Assembly (NCBI GenBank): GCA_900546775.1
Contig: UREM01000008.1
Location: 1-62,513, forward strand
DNA length: 62,513 bases
DNA from: an uncultured Collinsella sp.
Lineage (GTDB): Bacteria > Actinomycetota > Coriobacteriia > Coriobacteriales > Coriobacteriaceae
Reading direction: 5' to 3'
Shown: in pieces, positions 43,673-51,794 of the stretch
Layout of the letters: the number at the start of each line of letters is the position of its first letter
Position numbering within the stretch: position 1 is the first letter of the stretch
Notes under the pieces: generated by a model
What the model was told of the DNA's origin: nothing
The model's database searches: none
Seen by the model: the letters and a program-made list of their open reading frames with translations, nothing else
Position numbers and translations under genes: made by a program

Positions 43673-44659
43673 TTACAGCGCGAAGTCGCCGCCGACGAGC
43701 GTGGAGACGGGCTCCTCGTGGTAAACGGCGGAGATGGCCTGAGCGAACTCCTCGGCGACCGAGATGGTCTTGATCTTGCCGCCGACCTTGACGGGGATGG
43801 CGTCGGTGACGACGCACTCGACGATGGGGGCATCGTTCAGGCGCTCGATGGCCGGACCGGAGAAGATGCCGTGGGTGGCGCAGACGTAGATGTCGCCGGC
43901 GCCCATAGCCTTGAGCTCCTTGACGTTGGCGCACAGGGTGCCAGCGGTGTCGATCATGTCGTCGTTGATGATGCAGGTCTTGCCCTTGATGTCACCGATG
44001 ATGCCCATGACCTCGGCGGCGTTGTGGCGCGGACGGCCCTTGTGGGCGATGGCCAGGTCGCAGCCGAGCATGTCGGACAGCTTCTTGGCGGCCTTGGCGC
44101 GACCCACGTCGGGGGAGACGACAACCAGGTTGTCGGTGTCGAAGTGCATGTCGTTGTAGTACTGGCCAAACAGCGGCAGTGCGGACAGGTGGTTAACCGG
44201 GATATCGAAGAAGCCCTGGATCTGGCCCTGGTGCAGGTCGAGGGTGATGATGCGGTTGACGCCTGCGCGCTCGAGCAGGTTGGCGACGAGGCGGGCGGTG
44301 ATGGGCTCGCGCGGGCCGGCCTTGCGGTCCTGGCGGGCATAGCCGTAGTGGGTGATAACGGCGGTGATGGAGCGGGCGGATGCGCGCTTGGCAGCGTCGG
44401 TGGCGATGAGCAGCTCCATGAGCATGTCGTTGACGTTGCCGCCGGCCACGGACTGAATCAGGAAGACGTCGGCGCCGCGGACGGTCTCGTCGTAGCGGGC
44501 GTAAATCTCACCATTGGCGAACTGCTTTAGCGTAAGGCCCGAAAGCTCGACCCCAAGGTACTCAGCGATCTTCTGAGCGAGGGGACGGTTGGAGGAACCG
44601 GAATACACGCGGATGGACTTGCGCATATTCTCCGACTTCTCGGGATCATTAATCGGCAT
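43673..44659 (-). CDS. prs: Ribose-phosphate pyrophosphokinase (PRPP synthase)
   Basis: A 328-residue PRPP synthase (class I) supplying PurF and other PRPP users. Signatures: KQFANGEIYARYDETVRGAD, YGYARQDRKAGPREPITARL, NRIITLDLHQGQIQGFFDIP, VVVSPDVGRAKAAKKL and KTCIINDDMIDTAGTL. GGAGAAGGG precedes the ATG. Confidence 0.96.
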   Translation of the reverse strand: MPINDPEKSENMRKSIRVYSGSSNRPLAQKIAEYLGVELSGLTLKQFANGEIYARYDETVRGADVFLIQSVAGGNVNDMLMELLIATDAAKRASARSITAVITHYGYARQDRKAGPREPITARLVANLLERAGVNRIITLDLHQGQIQGFFDIPVNHLSALPLFGQYYNDMHFDTDNLVVVSPDVGRAKAAKKLSDMLGCDLAIAHKGRPRHNAAEVMGIIGDIKGKTCIINDDMIDTAGTLCANVKELKAMGAGDIYVCATHGIFSGPAIERLNDAPIVECVVTDAIPVKVGGKIKTISVAEEFAQAISAVYHEEPVSTLVGGDFAL

Positions 44660-44802
44660 TACCCTTCTCCTTTATATCGAATGCCATATAGATGCCTTGT
44701 TGCATTGTAACCGCGCGGCGGGGTTTATCGGGTCTTGATAACGTCTTTACCGTCAACGGACACGAACCGACCACTCATCCGGTCGCGCAGGTCACGATAG
44801 AA

Positions 44803-44835
44803 AAAAGGAGCCGTCCCCATGGAACAGCTCCTTTT
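44803..44835 (-). terminator. Intrinsic terminator of glmU
   Basis: On the minus strand AAAAGGAGC pairs with GCTCCTTTT, followed by TTC. Confidence 0.85.
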
Positions 44836-44850
44836 GTGCTTGGTAAAACG

Positions 44851-46263
44851 TTATACCTCGTCGTCCTCGTGCAGACGGCGGCGATAATCGGCGGCCCAGC
44901 CCTCAATATTTACCTGACGGGCGCGGCCCAGACCAAGTGCGTCGGCCGGGACCGGCTCGGTGATGACGGAGCCTGCGGCCACGAGCGCGCCGTCGCCGAT
45001 CTGGGCGGGCGCGACCATCATGGTGTCGGAGCCGATGAAGGCGTCCTTGCCGATGACGGTCTTGTGCTTGTGCACGCCGTCGTAGTTGCAGGTGATGGAG
45101 CCCGCGCCCACGTTGACGCCGGAGCCCATGGTGGTGTCGCCGATGTAGGACAGATGCGGCACCTTGGAGCCCTCGCCGATCGTGGACTTCTTGATCTCCA
45201 CGTGCGTGCCGGCTTTGGAACCGTCGAGCATGTGAGTGCCCGGGCGCAGGTAGGCGCGCGGGCCGCAGTCGACGCCGTTCTCGATGACGGCCTCGATGGC
45301 GATGGTCTCATCGATGGTGCAGCCGCTGCCGACGGTGGTGTCGGTGAGGCGGCTGTTGGGGCCGAGCTGGCACTCCTCGCCCACGGTGACGTGGCCGATC
45401 AGGTGCGTCTGCGGCCACACGACGGTGTCGCGGCCGATGACGGCGTCGGGGCCGATCCAAGCCTGCGTGGGGTCGATGAAGGTGACGCCCTCGGCCATCC
45501 AGTGCTCGTTGATGCGGTCGCGAGCGATGGCAGTGAGCTGCGCGAGCTGGATGCGGCTGTTGACGCCCAGGCCATCGCGGTAGTCGTCGCAGTGGAAGAT
45601 GGAGACTGCCTGGCCGTGGCCTTTGAGGATCTCGAGCATGTCGGGCAGGTAGTACTCGGATTGCGCGTTGTCGTTGCCGATCTCGTTAATGTGGGCGGCG
45701 AGCTGCGCGCCGTCAAAGGCGTAGCAGCCGGCGTTGCACTCCAGCAGCGTGGCGGCCTGCTCGGGCGTGCAGTCCTTCTGCTCGATGATGCGCTCGATCT
45801 GACCGTCGGCACCCAGCTTGATGCGGCCGTAGCCAAAGGGATCGGGCGGGGTCATGGTCATGACGGTGCAGGCGAGCTCGCCGGTAGCGACGGTCTGCGC
45901 GAACTTGGCGACGGTGTCGGCAGTGATGAGCGGCAGGTCACCGTTGAGCACGACGACGGGGCCTTGCGTGATGCCGCAGGCCTCGAGCGCGACCTTTACG
46001 GCGTGGCCGGTGCCCAGGCGCTCGGTCTGCTCGACGCACTCGACTTTGGTGGCGCTGTTGGCGTAGGCGCCGTCGATGAGGGCGCGCATCTCGTCGGCGT
46101 GGCTGCCGATGACGACCACGACGCGGCTGCAGCCGGCCTTGATGGTGGCGTCGACGATCCACTGGACCATGGGCTTACCCAGGATCTTGTGCGAAACCTT
46201 GCAGTGGTTCGACTTCATGCGGGTGCCCTCGCCGGCAGCGAGGATAATTGCGGTTGCGTCCAT
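44851..46263 (-). CDS. glmU: Bifunctional GlcNAc-1-phosphate uridyltransferase / GlcN-1-phosphate acetyltransferase
   Basis: A 470-residue GlmU making UDP-GlcNAc for peptidoglycan. N-terminal uridyltransferase: IILAAGEGTRMKS, VLNGDLPLIT, GYGRIKL. C-terminal left-handed beta-helix with hexapeptide repeats (TVGSGCTIDETIAIEAVIEN, VGAGSITCNYDGVHKHKT). ATG 46263 follows AGGAGATC; the frame is open far upstream but only noise precedes it. Confidence 0.95.
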   Translation of the reverse strand: MDATAIILAAGEGTRMKSNHCKVSHKILGKPMVQWIVDATIKAGCSRVVVVIGSHADEMRALIDGAYANSATKVECVEQTERLGTGHAVKVALEACGITQGPVVVLNGDLPLITADTVAKFAQTVATGELACTVMTMTPPDPFGYGRIKLGADGQIERIIEQKDCTPEQAATLLECNAGCYAFDGAQLAAHINEIGNDNAQSEYYLPDMLEILKGHGQAVSIFHCDDYRDGLGVNSRIQLAQLTAIARDRINEHWMAEGVTFIDPTQAWIGPDAVIGRDTVVWPQTHLIGHVTVGEECQLGPNSRLTDTTVGSGCTIDETIAIEAVIENGVDCGPRAYLRPGTHMLDGSKAGTHVEIKKSTIGEGSKVPHLSYIGDTTMGSGVNVGAGSITCNYDGVHKHKTVIGKDAFIGSDTMMVAPAQIGDGALVAAGSVITEPVPADALGLGRARQVNIEGWAADYRRRLHEDDEV

Positions 46264-46461
46264 GTGATCTCCTGTTACGTTATAGAGACGTGTGTTTGGA
46301 AACGATACACGGCGCAATATGATACCGCAGGCATATGATGAGCGCGTAACGATTGGTTTGCGGCGGTTGAGGCTTGCGCCGCCGTCGTGGCGTTTGCGCT
46401 GGTTGTGCATGGCGGCGGCGCTGCGGCGTTGGCGTTTTGCGCAAGGGGATGGGAGGTGCCC

Positions 46462-47349
46462 GTGGATATCATGCGGGAGGAATCGGGCAACGAACCCGTC
46501 GCGGCATTTTCGATGTCGCATCCGGCGGTGCCGGCACTCTACATGGTGCTGACGTTGGGGCTCACCATGTTCTCGATGCAACCGGTGCTGATTGCGCTGT
46601 CGCTCGCGGGTGGGCTGGCGTACGGGCTTGCGACGCGCGGCGCCGCGCGTACGTTGGGGGCGCTTCGCTGGCAGCTGCCGGTGATTTTGATCATTGCACT
46701 GGTCAACCCGCTGTTTAGTGCATCGGGCTCGACGGGGCTGTTTCATATTGGCATGCGCGTGGTGTATTTGGAGAGCATGATGTACGGCCTGTGCATGGGT
46801 GGGCTGTTTGTGGCGAGCGTGCTGTGGTTTGAGGCCGCGGCGTCGATGCTCGAATACGACAAGGTGCTTGCGCTTTTGGGCAACGCCGCGCCGGTGATCG
46901 CGCTCATGATCTCGATGTGCATGCGGCTTATCCCACAGTTTTTGCGCCGCGGCCGCACGGTGCTGGCGGTGCAGGATGCGATTGATGTACCGGGACGCGC
47001 GCCGGCTGACCCCGTGCGCTCGCGCCTGCGGGCGTCGAGCGTGTTGATGGGCTGGGGCATGGAAGATTCGCTTGAGCGCGCGGATGCCATGCGCTCGCGC
47101 GGGTGGGGTGCTGCGTCGCGCCGTACGACGTATGCGCGGTATCGGCTGGCGCGCGGCGATGCTGCCGCGCTGGTTGGACTTGCGGTGTTTGGTGCCGCCG
47201 CGGTGGCGGTGGCGTGGACCGCGACGACGCAGTATTCGTTTTATCCGCAGCTCTCGATGCCCGCGCCGTGGCTGGGCTATGTCGTGTATGCTGCCTGGAT
47301 GGTGCTGCCCTGCGTGTTGCATGCGATTGACGAGAAGAGGTTTGGCTGA
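46462..47349 (+). CDS. ECF transporter T component (EcfT)
   Basis: A 295-residue CbiQ/EcfT-type membrane protein coupling the ATPases to the S component. Coupling-helix-like motifs: SMCMRLIPQFLRRGRTVL and ADAMRSRGWG. The start is uncertain: GTG 46462 lies 5 nt after GGGAGG and is preferred over ATG 46471. It overlaps the next gene by one base (TGATG). Confidence 0.85.
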   Translation: MDIMREESGNEPVAAFSMSHPAVPALYMVLTLGLTMFSMQPVLIALSLAGGLAYGLATRGAARTLGALRWQLPVILIIALVNPLFSASGSTGLFHIGMRVVYLESMMYGLCMGGLFVASVLWFEAAASMLEYDKVLALLGNAAPVIALMISMCMRLIPQFLRRGRTVLAVQDAIDVPGRAPADPVRSRLRASSVLMGWGMEDSLERADAMRSRGWGAASRRTTYARYRLARGDAAALVGLAVFGAAAVAVAWTATTQYSFYPQLSMPAPWLGYVVYAAWMVLPCVLHAIDEKRFG

Positions 47350-48992
47350 TGGCTCGGTTGGATAGGGGCCCGGTGTCGGGTGCGGCGTGCGGCCCGGATA
47401 TGCCGGCGATTGAGGTGCGGAGCCTGAGCTTTGCCTACCCCGGGGCTGATGCTGCGGTGCTCGAGGGGCTCGACTGGTCTGTTCCCCAAGGTGCATTTGC
47501 GCTGCTTGTTGGCGGTACCGGATCGGGTAAGTCGACGCTGCTGTCGCTGCTCAAGCCCGAGATCGCTCCGGCGGGCGAGCGCACCGGCGATGCGCGCGTG
47601 CTGGGCGAGAACGTTGCCGACATGGACGTGCGCGCGTCTGCGGAGTGCGTGGGCTACGTGTTCCAGGATCCCGAGAACCAGATTGTGTGCGAGACCGTGT
47701 GGCACGAGATGGCGTTTGGCCTGGAAAACTTGGGGCTAGCGCGTGACGAGATGCGTCGTCGTGTGGCCGAGACCAGCTATTTCTTTGGTCTGGAGGACTG
47801 GCTTCATCGCGATACCGATACGCTTTCGGGTGGTCGCAAACAGCTGCTGTCGCTTGCCGCCGTCCTGGCACTGCGCCCGTGCGTGCTGTTGCTCGATGAG
47901 CCCACGTCTCAGCTCGATCCCGTTGCCGAGAAGAATTTTCTGCACGCGCTGTTTCGCGTGAACCGTGAGCTGGGCTGCACGGTTGTTGTGGCTACGCATC
48001 AACCGCGGCCGATGCTCGAGTATGCGACGTGTGCGTACCGGATTGAGGGCGGTCGCGTGCGCGAAGTGGCGGATATGGCTTCTTTGGGACGCCGAGAATC
48101 GCTGTTTTCCGATGACATGTTGGGGTGGGGTACCATCCGATGTGCAAAAAACGGAGTATTCAGCAGGCGTGAGGACAATTTGGGCTCTCTGGAGCCGCCC
48201 GGGGACGTATCGAGCGCGAAAAAAAGTTTGGAATTGGACAAATCGTCCGAATTTGTGGCACAAACGTCGCTCGAGAACGGCTCGGAAGCCTTCCCGAGTA
48301 CGGATGGAAGCAGAATACTCCAAAAAATGCACGACGGGTCGGCTACCACCCTGTCGGAAGGCTGGTTTCGCTACGATCGCGTTGGCGGCTGGGTGCTGCG
48401 CGGGCTCGATGTGACGTTTTCAGCCGGCGCGGTGCATGCGGTCGTGGGCGGAAACGGCTGCGGCAAGTCGACGATGCTCTCGGTGCTGGCCAAGACGGCT
48501 AAGCTGCAGCGTGGCCGCATGGTGCGCGGGGCGGCCTCGGCTGCGCTGCTGCCACAGAATCCCAAGGCATTGCTGGTCGCCGAAACGGTGCGCGACGAGC
48601 TGATGGAATGGGCTTCGGCCTGCGGATACAACGAGGCCGCAGCACGGGAGCAGACAGCGCGCCTGGGCCTGGCGGGCTTGGAGGCGCGTCACCCGTACGA
48701 TCTTTCGGGCGGTCAGCGCCAGCTGCTTGCGTTGGCAAAGCTGCTGTTGATTGGTCCGGAGCTGCTACTGCTTGATGAGCCCACCAAGGGTTTGGACTTG
48801 GCCAGCCGCCGCATCATCGCTCGCGCCCTGCGTGACCATGCAAATGCCGGCGGTACCGTCATCATGGCCACGCACGACTTAGACTTTGCTGAGCAGGTGT
48901 CCGACGACGTCGCCATGATGTTCGACGGCGAGATCGCCTGCATGGAGCCTCCGGCGGATTTCTTTGCCGACAACGTGTTTTACAGGGCGTGA
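47349..48992 (+). CDS. Fused ECF transporter ATPase (EcfA-EcfA')
   Basis: A 547-residue protein with two ABC ATPase domains. First: Walker A GGTGSGKSTLL (about residue 55), signature LSGGRKQLLSL, Walker B LLLDEPTSQLDP. Second: Walker A GGNGCGKSTML (about 367), signature LSGGQRQLLAL, LLLDEPTKGLDL. The halves are joined by a polar linker of about 65 residues (265-330) whose DNA is a MITE-like element (48142-48332). Energises vitamin or metal uptake with the flanking T and S components. Confidence 0.92.
   Translation: MARLDRGPVSGAACGPDMPAIEVRSLSFAYPGADAAVLEGLDWSVPQGAFALLVGGTGSGKSTLLSLLKPEIAPAGERTGDARVLGENVADMDVRASAECVGYVFQDPENQIVCETVWHEMAFGLENLGLARDEMRRRVAETSYFFGLEDWLHRDTDTLSGGRKQLLSLAAVLALRPCVLLLDEPTSQLDPVAEKNFLHALFRVNRELGCTVVVATHQPRPMLEYATCAYRIEGGRVREVADMASLGRRESLFSDDMLGWGTIRCAKNGVFSRREDNLGSLEPPGDVSSAKKSLELDKSSEFVAQTSLENGSEAFPSTDGSRILQKMHDGSATTLSEGWFRYDRVGGWVLRGLDVTFSAGAVHAVVGGNGCGKSTMLSVLAKTAKLQRGRMVRGAASAALLPQNPKALLVAETVRDELMEWASACGYNEAAAREQTARLGLAGLEARHPYDLSGGQRQLLALAKLLLIGPELLLLDEPTKGLDLASRRIIARALRDHANAGGTVIMATHDLDFAEQVSDDVAMMFDGEIACMEPPADFFADNVFYRA
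48142..48332. mobile_element. MITE-like element inside the EcfA fusion gene
   Basis: Terminal inverted repeats at 48142-48161 and 48313-48332 share GTGCA and GGAGTATTC / GAATACTCC and TGCAC; the A/T tract between them is not complementary. The 191-bp segment is AT-richer than its surroundings, stays open in frame and supplies the inter-domain linker. No transposase is encoded. Confidence 0.55.
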
Positions 48993-48996
48993 TGGG

Positions 48997-49710
48997 ATGA
49001 CGGATCATCGCGCCTCGCGCCTACTCACAAAAATGGAGATTCCGCTGTTGTTGGCGGTGCCGGCAGTGATGACTGCGGCGTTGTTGGCGGGCATTGAGCA
49101 GGCGGCGCTTGCCATGCTGGTTGTAGTGGCGCTCGTGCTCGCACTGTTCTTTGCGGGCTATGAGACATCACGTCCAGGCCTGCGCCAGATCATGCCCACG
49201 CTAGTGCTGGCGGCGCTGGCCGCGGCGGGACGCATCCTGTTTGGGCCCATTCCCGATTTTAAGCCCGTGAGCGCTATCGCCATTATCGCGGGTGCGACAC
49301 TTGGCCGTCGCAATGGTTTTATGGTCGGCGCGTTGGCAGCGCTGACCAGCAATTTCTTTTTTGGGCAGGGCATGTGGACGCCGTGGCAGATGTATGCCTG
49401 GGGTCTGGTGGGCTATATCGGTGGCGCGCTGGCGCATGCGGGCGCGTTTGACCGCGCCGATGGAACCGCGCGAATGCCGGCGCTGTTGGCGTATGGCTTT
49501 GCCTCGGGCTTGCTGTATGGTGTCGTAATCAACGCGTATGACATCATCGGTTTTGTGCAGCCGCTCACCTGGGCAGGCGCCATAGCGCGTCTTGCCACCG
49601 CCGTACCGTTCGATATCACGCACGGACTCGCGACCTGCGTGTTTTTGGCCGCTCTGTACAAGCCCTGGTGTCGCCGCATCAACCGCGTCGTCGTGAAGTA
49701 CGGGCTGTAG
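48997..49710 (+). CDS. ECF transporter S component
   Basis: A 237-residue membrane protein with about six TM segments, in place and size for the substrate-binding S component. Patterns such as GRILFGPIPDFKPVSAIAII and SNFFFGQGMWTPWQMYAWGL resemble S components grouped with cobalamin-type transporters, but the ligand cannot be fixed from sequence and no riboswitch is evident upstream of the operon. ATG 48997 follows the ATPase stop by 4 nt. Confidence 0.85.
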   Translation: MTDHRASRLLTKMEIPLLLAVPAVMTAALLAGIEQAALAMLVVVALVLALFFAGYETSRPGLRQIMPTLVLAALAAAGRILFGPIPDFKPVSAIAIIAGATLGRRNGFMVGALAALTSNFFFGQGMWTPWQMYAWGLVGYIGGALAHAGAFDRADGTARMPALLAYGFASGLLYGVVINAYDIIGFVQPLTWAGAIARLATAVPFDITHGLATCVFLAALYKPWCRRINRVVVKYGL

Positions 49711-49756
49711 TGGTGGTTGCGCCGAGGCAAGAACCAATACTGTCTTGGTGTTATAT

Positions 49757-49910
49757 CAAAACTATGCCGGTTTACGGGGCTAGATTGGCACAGACAGACC
49801 ATACCGGCTTTTTTCGAAATGGAGTAAGCCGTTTGCCTGCGGTTTTATTATTTCGGAATTGCGTATGGTTGGGGGTTTGCGATTTAGCCCCGTAAACCGG
49901 CATAGTTTTG
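49757..49910. mobile_element. MITE-like element with 26-bp perfect terminal inverted repeats
   Basis: Arms 49757-49782 and 49885-49910 are exact reverse complements, containing ACTATGCCGGTTTACGGGGC. The 102-bp interior has no gene. No clear target-site duplication is seen. It occupies the otherwise empty gap between ecfS and xth. Confidence 0.75.
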
Positions 49911-50014
49911 AAATGGCAGGTTGATATGACGGGCTTCGTGGCGGGCGGGCCGCGTGGATGCCCCCGCGAGGTGAAGATGACCCCTTTTTCTCCGTCCCCA
50001 GGGGATCAGTTGGG

Positions 50015-50833
50015 CTAGAACTCCAGGGCGAGGGTGACGGGGCAGTGGTCGCTGCCGAAGATGTCGCCGCGGATGCCGGTGTCGCGTACGTTGCCGGCGA
50101 TTGCGTCGCTCACCAGGAAGTAGTCGATGCGCCAGCCTGCGTTGTTCTTGCGAGCATTAAAACGGTAGCTCCACCAGCTGTAGACGCCCTCGACGTTCGG
50201 ATTTGCCGCGCGCCAGGTATCGGTAAAACCGGCGTCGAGCAGCTCGGTAAACTTGCCGCGCTCCTCGTCCGAAAAGCCTGCGTTGCCGCGGTTGGACTTG
50301 GGGTTCTTAAGGTCGATCTCCTCGTGTGCCACGTTAAAGTCGCCGCAGGTTACCACGGGTTTGCCGGTCTCGCGCTCGAGCGCGTTCAAAAAGCCGCGGT
50401 AGGCATCGTCCCAGGCCATGCGCACGTCGATGCGGGCGAGTTCGTTTTGCGCGTTGGGCGTGTAGACATCCACAAACCAAAACTTGTCGAACTCGAGCGC
50501 GCAGACGCGGCCCTCGGTTGCGGCTTGGGCGACGAGCTCGCCCGCCTCGCCCTCGCCGGCGTAGGGCAGCAGTGCATCGGCGTGCAGCACGCGCAGCGGT
50601 TCCTGGCGGCTAAAGACCGCGGTGCCCGAGTAGCCCTTGCGCTCGGCGTAGCTCCAGGTTTGGTGATAGCCGGCCAGGTCGATATCGACCTGGCCCTCCT
50701 GCAGCTTTGTCTCCTGCAGTGCCAAGATATCAACGTCAAGTTCTTGCGCAATTTGGATAAAGCTCGGGTCTTTTTTGAGCACAGCGCGCAGGCCGTTGAC
50801 GTTCCACGAGGCGAAAGTGTAAGTCTGAGGCAT
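50015..50833 (-). CDS. xth: Exodeoxyribonuclease III (AP endonuclease)
   Basis: A 272-residue ExoIII-family repair nuclease cleaving at abasic sites. Catalytic motifs: SWNVNGLRAV, LALQETKLQ, VDVYTPNAQN, VTCGDFNVAHEEIDL, GWRIDYFLVSD and GSDHCPVTL. AAAGGACACC precedes the ATG. Confidence 0.96.
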   Translation of the reverse strand: MPQTYTFASWNVNGLRAVLKKDPSFIQIAQELDVDILALQETKLQEGQVDIDLAGYHQTWSYAERKGYSGTAVFSRQEPLRVLHADALLPYAGEGEAGELVAQAATEGRVCALEFDKFWFVDVYTPNAQNELARIDVRMAWDDAYRGFLNALERETGKPVVTCGDFNVAHEEIDLKNPKSNRGNAGFSDEERGKFTELLDAGFTDTWRAANPNVEGVYSWWSYRFNARKNNAGWRIDYFLVSDAIAGNVRDTGIRGDIFGSDHCPVTLALEF

Positions 50834-50946
50834 GGTGTCCTTTCGACGGGGTTGGCAGGCTTAAGATTAACGCAACTAGAGCGGGGCGGAGTCCGCGAGT
50901 GATAGTGCGAACGCCGCCGTCCCGGAGACACGGACGGAGGACATAT

Positions 50947-51699
50947 ATGACGCAGGCAATATCGGATCCCAAGCAGGCCTCCGCTGCGCTGGCGGAGCTG
51001 TTCGAAACCCATAGCCACGTGGTCTTCTTTGGCGGCGCGGGTGTTTCCACAGCGAGCGGCATCCCCGATTTCCGCAGCGTGGACGGCCTGTATCACCAGC
51101 AGTTTGCCTATCCGCCCGAAACCATGCTCTCGCACAGCTTTTACGAGACACATCCGGCGGAGTTCTTCGACTTTTACCGCACCAAGATGATCGCGCTTAA
51201 CGCTAAGCCCAACCGCTGCCACACCAAGCTGGCCGAGCTGGAGCGTGCCGGCAAGCTCGACGCCGTGGTGACGCAAAACATCGACGGCTTGCATCAGATG
51301 GCGGGCTCGCAGCGTGTGTTTGAGCTGCACGGATCGGTCCATCGCAACATTTGCCAGTCGTGCGGTGCGGTCTACAGCGCCGAATGGAATTGCGCGCGCG
51401 AGCACGAGGATGCCGCGGGCATGCCCGTGTGCCCTACGTGCGGCGGTCGCATCAAGCCCGATGTGGTGCTCTACGAAGAGCCGCTCGACGAGCACGTGTT
51501 GACCGGTGCCGTTGCTGCCATCGCCGCGGCCGATGCCCTCATTGTGGGCGGAACCTCGCTCGTGGTGTATCCGGCGGCAGGCCTTACGCGATACTTTACC
51601 GGCGATACGCTGGCCATATGCAACCTTGCTCCCACCGATCAGGATGCAAATGCCGACCTGCTGATTTCTTGCGACATCGCGGCCGCGTTTGCGTTCTAG
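50947..51699 (+). CDS. Sir2-family NAD-dependent protein deacylase
   Basis: A 250-residue sirtuin. NAD-binding GGAGVSTASGIPDFRS, catalytic VTQNIDGLHQ and LHGSVHRN, zinc cysteines in ICQSCGAVYS and VCPTCGGRIKPDVVLYEE. It removes acyl groups from lysines. ATG 50947 follows CGGAGGAC. Confidence 0.95.
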   Translation: MTQAISDPKQASAALAELFETHSHVVFFGGAGVSTASGIPDFRSVDGLYHQQFAYPPETMLSHSFYETHPAEFFDFYRTKMIALNAKPNRCHTKLAELERAGKLDAVVTQNIDGLHQMAGSQRVFELHGSVHRNICQSCGAVYSAEWNCAREHEDAAGMPVCPTCGGRIKPDVVLYEEPLDEHVLTGAVAAIAAADALIVGGTSLVVYPAAGLTRYFTGDTLAICNLAPTDQDANADLLISCDIAAAFAF

Positions 51700-51794
51700 C
51701 CCGCGCGCGCGGATACAATAGAAAGACTGATTGCAAAGCGACCCCGCCGCCAGCTCCCCAAGCTCGGCGGCGTGGGCATTTTAGGAGGATGTTC

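Noticed and set aside
46264..46461. Cobalamin or other vitamin riboswitch upstream of the ECF operon
   Set aside because: The 198-base gap is too short and lacks recognisable conserved boxes.
46264..47496. N-terminal extension of the glmU frame
   Set aside because: GlmU begins cleanly at ATG 46263 with AGGAG upstream; the extension is Arg/His/Pro-rich noise antisense to ecfT.
51351..51794. Upstream extension of the folP-folK frame
   Set aside because: It overlaps the sirtuin gene in another frame and lacks similarity; AGGAGG marks the start at 51795.
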